A stretch of DNA of 64,000 bases from Phialocephala subalpina (lineage: Eukaryota; Ascomycota; Leotiomycetes; Helotiales; Mollisiaceae). The position numbers and the translations under genes were made by a program. The notes under the pieces were generated by a model that was not told the DNA's origin, made no database searches, and was given only the letters and a program-made list of their open reading frames with translations. The stretch spans positions 2,140,243-2,204,242 of the forward strand of contig FJOG01000002.1 of NCBI GenBank assembly GCA_900073065.1, read 5' to 3'. Shown in pieces: positions 60,513-64,000 of the stretch; within the stretch, counting starts at the first letter, position 1, and each line of letters opens with the position of its first letter.

Positions 60513-63062
60513 ACACAGCTTACTGAACTGAAGAGAAAGAACAACATCACCAACAACATAACATAACAAAGTTGATAGTATGCCAGGACTTCCCATCGGC
60601 GCACGACCTAGCTTTTGGTTTGCGATCAAGGATAGAGACGTATCTGCTCGGAGTCACCTTCCATTATAACCTTGCTATGGCTAAAGTACACCTACACCGC
60701 CATTTATTCAGTCTCAGCTGTTTGTTGCAGCCCATGACACGCTCGTCGTCGCTTAGCAAACAGTCGAGAAGAGCGGAGGAAGGTCGAGGAATCTGATTGT
60801 AGGAAATCTTGACAACTGGGAACTTATTCGAGCAATCATGTTCGTTCCGGTTCCGGTGCTCAGCACTGTTCCAGGGGCGGCAAGGGAGTGGCCAGCGGGG
60901 AGTTCGATTGCAGCTCAGTTTCGTCGTTGGTGTATACTTCTACAGACTATTACCGAGAGCAAGATACGGAGTAATGAAAGCGATTGCCCCGGAAATATGA
61001 TGAGATTTTCTACGAAGTTGTCTGAATCTACCGCCAGGCAGGAGACACGTTGACGTTGTCTGAAGCTCGGGACTCAATATAGATGGCAGTCGGCATTGCT
61101 TTTTCCAATTGTTTTCACACAAGGAGGCCGCAAACTTGATGGCCGAATTGCAATGGGTTGAGAGTTCGTGAGGGAGGCAATCGAGCAAACAGACCTGGAA
61201 AGGACTGGTTCCTTCGACCATGAGACGGACATCAATACTTTCAAATTGAGGGCATAGCAGAAGGCCTTCTGTCTGGTATTCTTCTCAATGTCATCCATTG
61301 CACATGAAGACCAGGAACATTGATCACGACTGTTGGGCCCAATTCGATTTCCAACATCCGCCAACATCCGCCAACATCCGCCAGCACTCCGTCGCAGCTA
61401 ATCTTCCAAATTGAAACTACCAGCTGGAAGCTCTGCATAGCATAACCCTATGGCTACTTCTAGTTGTCACTTTTGATTTGCTGAATGTAATAAGAGAGCA
61501 TGTAAGAATTTCAGGAGACGGTGCCGGCTCTTCTCACTCTAACCTCGCCCAAATAGGGGCTCGAAGTAGTGGACGTTAAATATCCTAATCTTAACCAACT
61601 TCTAAGCATAAGGATTCACTAGCAATAAGCTTTGAGCTTACACGTCGCATGAATTCGTTACTTTAATTGCTGCATTGCTGCACACATGCTCACGCAACCC
61701 CTCCTGTCAGATCTTAAATGGCCAGGTCAGCATGGGGTGAAGCTTCAGTTATCGGACACCGAAAGATCTCGGGGCACATAACACCATGTTGATATCACCG
61801 TCGGTGACTTTTCCTGGTGCACTGAAGTCTCACTCCCCGCACGTGGCGAACCTACAGGAGCATCGAGCTCTGAGACAGCCTCTCCACATTCAATGCACCT
61901 GCACCGCTATTTGATGGTCTTTGTCGCGATGGTAGAGAATTTTCTACTGCAGGACAGCGGAACAAAACTGGCGGTGTGGCAGGGCCAGCCCCCCAAAGAT
62001 CGCATTGGCGATTGGGCCGTCGGTTGTTGGTGGGAGCATCTGAGCTTGCCGGGCAGAGGACTGTGCATGGGATAGACAGCGGATTGCCCGTTCAGTCCCA
62101 CACCAGAAAAGGCTGAGCATCCTGAGCTTCATGCAGTGTTCAGAAATAGACGAGGTTTGGTGTTTGGAAGGCTGGGCTGGGCGCGCACAAGACATGCGGG
62201 TTAATGATCCTTTACGCAAGTGGTGGCTTGGAGGATGGGGAGAGATGAGCTCGAGTGGTGTTTGAGCATATGCAGAACAGCCAGGAGTGGGCAGGGCCAA
62301 CTGGAGGCAAAGGAAGCTTTATGCGGGTGTTTGTTCGAGTCGCTGACGGGCGGTTGAGTTGTGCCAACCAGACGAAGCCATTCCCTCCAGGGACCGGCGA
62401 TCCCAGCGAGATGGTGTTCCAGATGTTGAAAGCGTGTGGCCAAGCCTGGTATCAGGGCAACACTGTGTGGTACATATCAGCACGGGGGTGCAGGGCCAAC
62501 CTTTGAGGAACATCGAATGCTTCACATCACAACAGGAGGACGAAGCGTAAAGTTAGATAGAAATTCAAAGGAGTGCAATCGTTGGTCATCAATGTACCAA
62601 AATGGCCCCGAATGCGGTCTTGGTTCCTCGAGCATTTCAGCGATTGTTGTCTCAGCGATGCCAAAGAATGCAAGAAGGCGCTCAAAGCGGCGGCGGCGTC
62701 ATTAATCCAATAGCAGGGGCTCGCTAAGTGGCTCCATGTCGTGCCTTCCCATTTCCGGCCTAGATCGTCGACCTCTAGCGTATTTGCCACTCAAGTGTGG
62801 TTGCTCGATTTCTTCCCCTCTCCTCATATGCTCCCCAACCTCATCTATCACTTCCGTCTTCCTCTTGCATCCGATACCATTCGATCAATCTTCCACCTTC
62901 TCGACACCGCATTACAACATTAATACTCACACCAACGCTCGATATTTCGCATCGTCCACTATATCTCAGCTGGCCACTTGTTTATCCTAAGCCTTCCGGT
63001 CGCACAAAAGCCCTCGTCAGCTCACCGACTCCCCCAACACAGCACATATATGAGCCGATAAG
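60513..63062. other. Gene-free interval of 2.5 kb
   Basis: No protein family, RNA gene or transposon is recognised. The right end (62.8-63.06 kb) is C/T-rich and probably forms the promoter and 5' leader of the gene at 63063. Confidence 0.5.
61351..61382. repeat. Short tandem repeat, 10-bp unit
   Basis: The unit CCAACATCCG occurs three times head to tail at 61351-61380 and starts a fourth, partial copy (CCAGCA). It is in non-coding sequence. Confidence 0.85.
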
Positions 63063-63614
63063 ATGTCGTCCTTCTACCACTACAACTCCCACCACCATCC
63101 TACTTCTGCAAACGCGCAAACAGTATCTTCATCGCACCACAGCGGTAGAGGTCGCAGAGCACCTCGCCTGTCGCAAAACTCTCACAAGCAATTCCGGAGT
63201 GTGCGAAAAGATGAAGAGCCCGTCTCGCTGATAAACTTCCGACAACGCTTTGAGGCTGGTCGTTCCTTTGATCTCGACGATGATATGGAGTTCTGTCCGA
63301 ATCTTCTGACCGAGAGTGACATGGTCTCGATCCATTCGTCGTCGTCGGATCGCTCTTCGCTGTCAAGTGGGTCTCCCACATCGAGCCCTCAATCCCATCA
63401 AGTAGCGCCCGATTCTGGCTTCACCCTCAACTCCAACTCGAACCCATACATCCCTTCATATCAAAGCCAACCAACAACTCTCAAGCTGCATCAGCCAGCT
63501 GCCACCCGGGTCCGAAATGCGATCCCGATCGTTAACCCGAGTACCGGAATCAGCATGCCGAGTCCACAACCTCAGTCAGTCAGCCCTGCCAGGATGATAA
63601 GTCGTCGTTGGTAG
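63063..63614 (+). CDS. Small Ser-rich protein of unknown function
   Basis: A 183-residue intronless frame from the ATG at 63063 to the stop at 63614, following a pyrimidine-rich leader. The N-terminus is His/Ser-rich. A central charged block, HKQFRSVRKDEEPVSLINFR then FEAGRSFDLDDDMEFCPNL, looks like a conserved short motif. Long Ser runs follow, and the end is basic, NPSTGISMPSPQPQSVSPARM. No enzyme domain, signal peptide or membrane segment is seen, so it is probably disordered. I do not recognise the family. The codon pattern and clear contrast between charged block and Ser-rich flanks argue that it is coding. The last 386 bases of the window contain no further gene. Confidence 0.65.
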   Translation: MSSFYHYNSHHHPTSANAQTVSSSHHSGRGRRAPRLSQNSHKQFRSVRKDEEPVSLINFRQRFEAGRSFDLDDDMEFCPNLLTESDMVSIHSSSSDRSSLSSGSPTSSPQSHQVAPDSGFTLNSNSNPYIPSYQSQPTTLKLHQPAATRVRNAIPIVNPSTGISMPSPQPQSVSPARMISRRW

Positions 63615-64000
63615 AATCTCTACTTCTGTTCCTTTTATAAGCAGATGTAGACTTTTCATCTTCGCACTGATTGTTTTTCGCATTCTTATCATCTGTCATT
63701 TTGGCGGGCACCGCTCTTTGGCATCGATCCATCTCCGGTTACGGCACCTCACCTCACCTCAACGAATCCTTTGTATAAATTCTTCGACGACCCACATCAC
63801 CAATTCCTTGAGACAGTCATGGCGCAACAACGATATTCGATACCACTGTTCAAGTAGAGATGGTGTTCCATCATGATAGCTTGATTTTGAGCGCGCATTG
63901 CATATTATTGCGACGGTGTTTCGGCTGCATTGCTTTGGATGGGAAATGAAGCGGCGACTTCACAGGCTTTACGAAAAAAAAGACACATCATAGTTACATA

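Overview
The window looks like nuclear DNA of a filamentous ascomycete (Pezizomycotina; a leotiomycete-like fungus is my best guess, but I cannot prove the class from sequence alone). The reasons are monocistronic genes on both strands, many 45-60 bp GT..AG introns with CTAAC/CTGAC-like branch points, Zn(II)2Cys6 and MFS gene pairs, and fungal-type ATG18, PPM2/TYW4, ULP1, SSN8, SAM-carrier and SCaMC genes. No prokaryotic features, viral genes or intact transposons were recognised.

Region by region: (1) 1-10.1 kb holds five neighbouring genes that are each recognisable and each broken: a mitochondrial aconitase-like gene, a citrate/tricarboxylate mitochondrial carrier, a metal-dependent amidohydrolase, a Zn2Cys6 regulator and a Dal5-like MFS permease. 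They look like a former catabolic cluster feeding a tricarboxylic acid into the TCA cycle, now in sparse decay (single stops, 1-2 nt indels). A CGG-N6-CCG palindrome sits in front of the permease. (2) 10.5-12.1 kb is an intact second MFS transporter of the BSC6/fucose-permease type, with a TCCGCGGA site about 290 bp upstream. (3) 12.8-18.2 kb has TYW4 (wybutosine synthesis) and ATG18 (autophagy), divergently transcribed. (4) 18.2-30.2 kb is gene-poor: a C2H2 zinc-finger regulator (22.3-23.8 kb), a likely two-exon gene of unknown function (24.8-25.6 kb), and several kb with no recognised gene. (5) 30.2-42 kb is a minus-strand run: a GST-kappa/DsbA-like protein, a long DDHD-type phospholipase, an unknown 705-residue protein, and an unknown gene whose reading frame appears broken in several places. 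(6) 43.6-60.5 kb is dense: a phenol-hydroxylase-type flavoprotein, a ULP1 SUMO protease, a WDR48/UAF1-like WD40 protein, the mitochondrial SAM carrier, a TilS-like tRNA(Ile)-lysidine synthetase, an EF-hand mitochondrial ATP-Mg/Pi carrier with a GC-AG intron, and the cyclin C subunit SSN8. (7) 60.5-64 kb is mostly empty apart from a 183-residue protein of unknown function.

The housekeeping genes are unrelated in pathway and their order is ordinary for a fungus. The part with a biological story is the left 10 kb, where every member of one putative pathway has lost its reading frame while the flanking genes remain open. A secondary theme is a few splice sites that are unusual or imply extremely short introns (27 and 30 nt). 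These need transcript data, because assembly indels would look the same.
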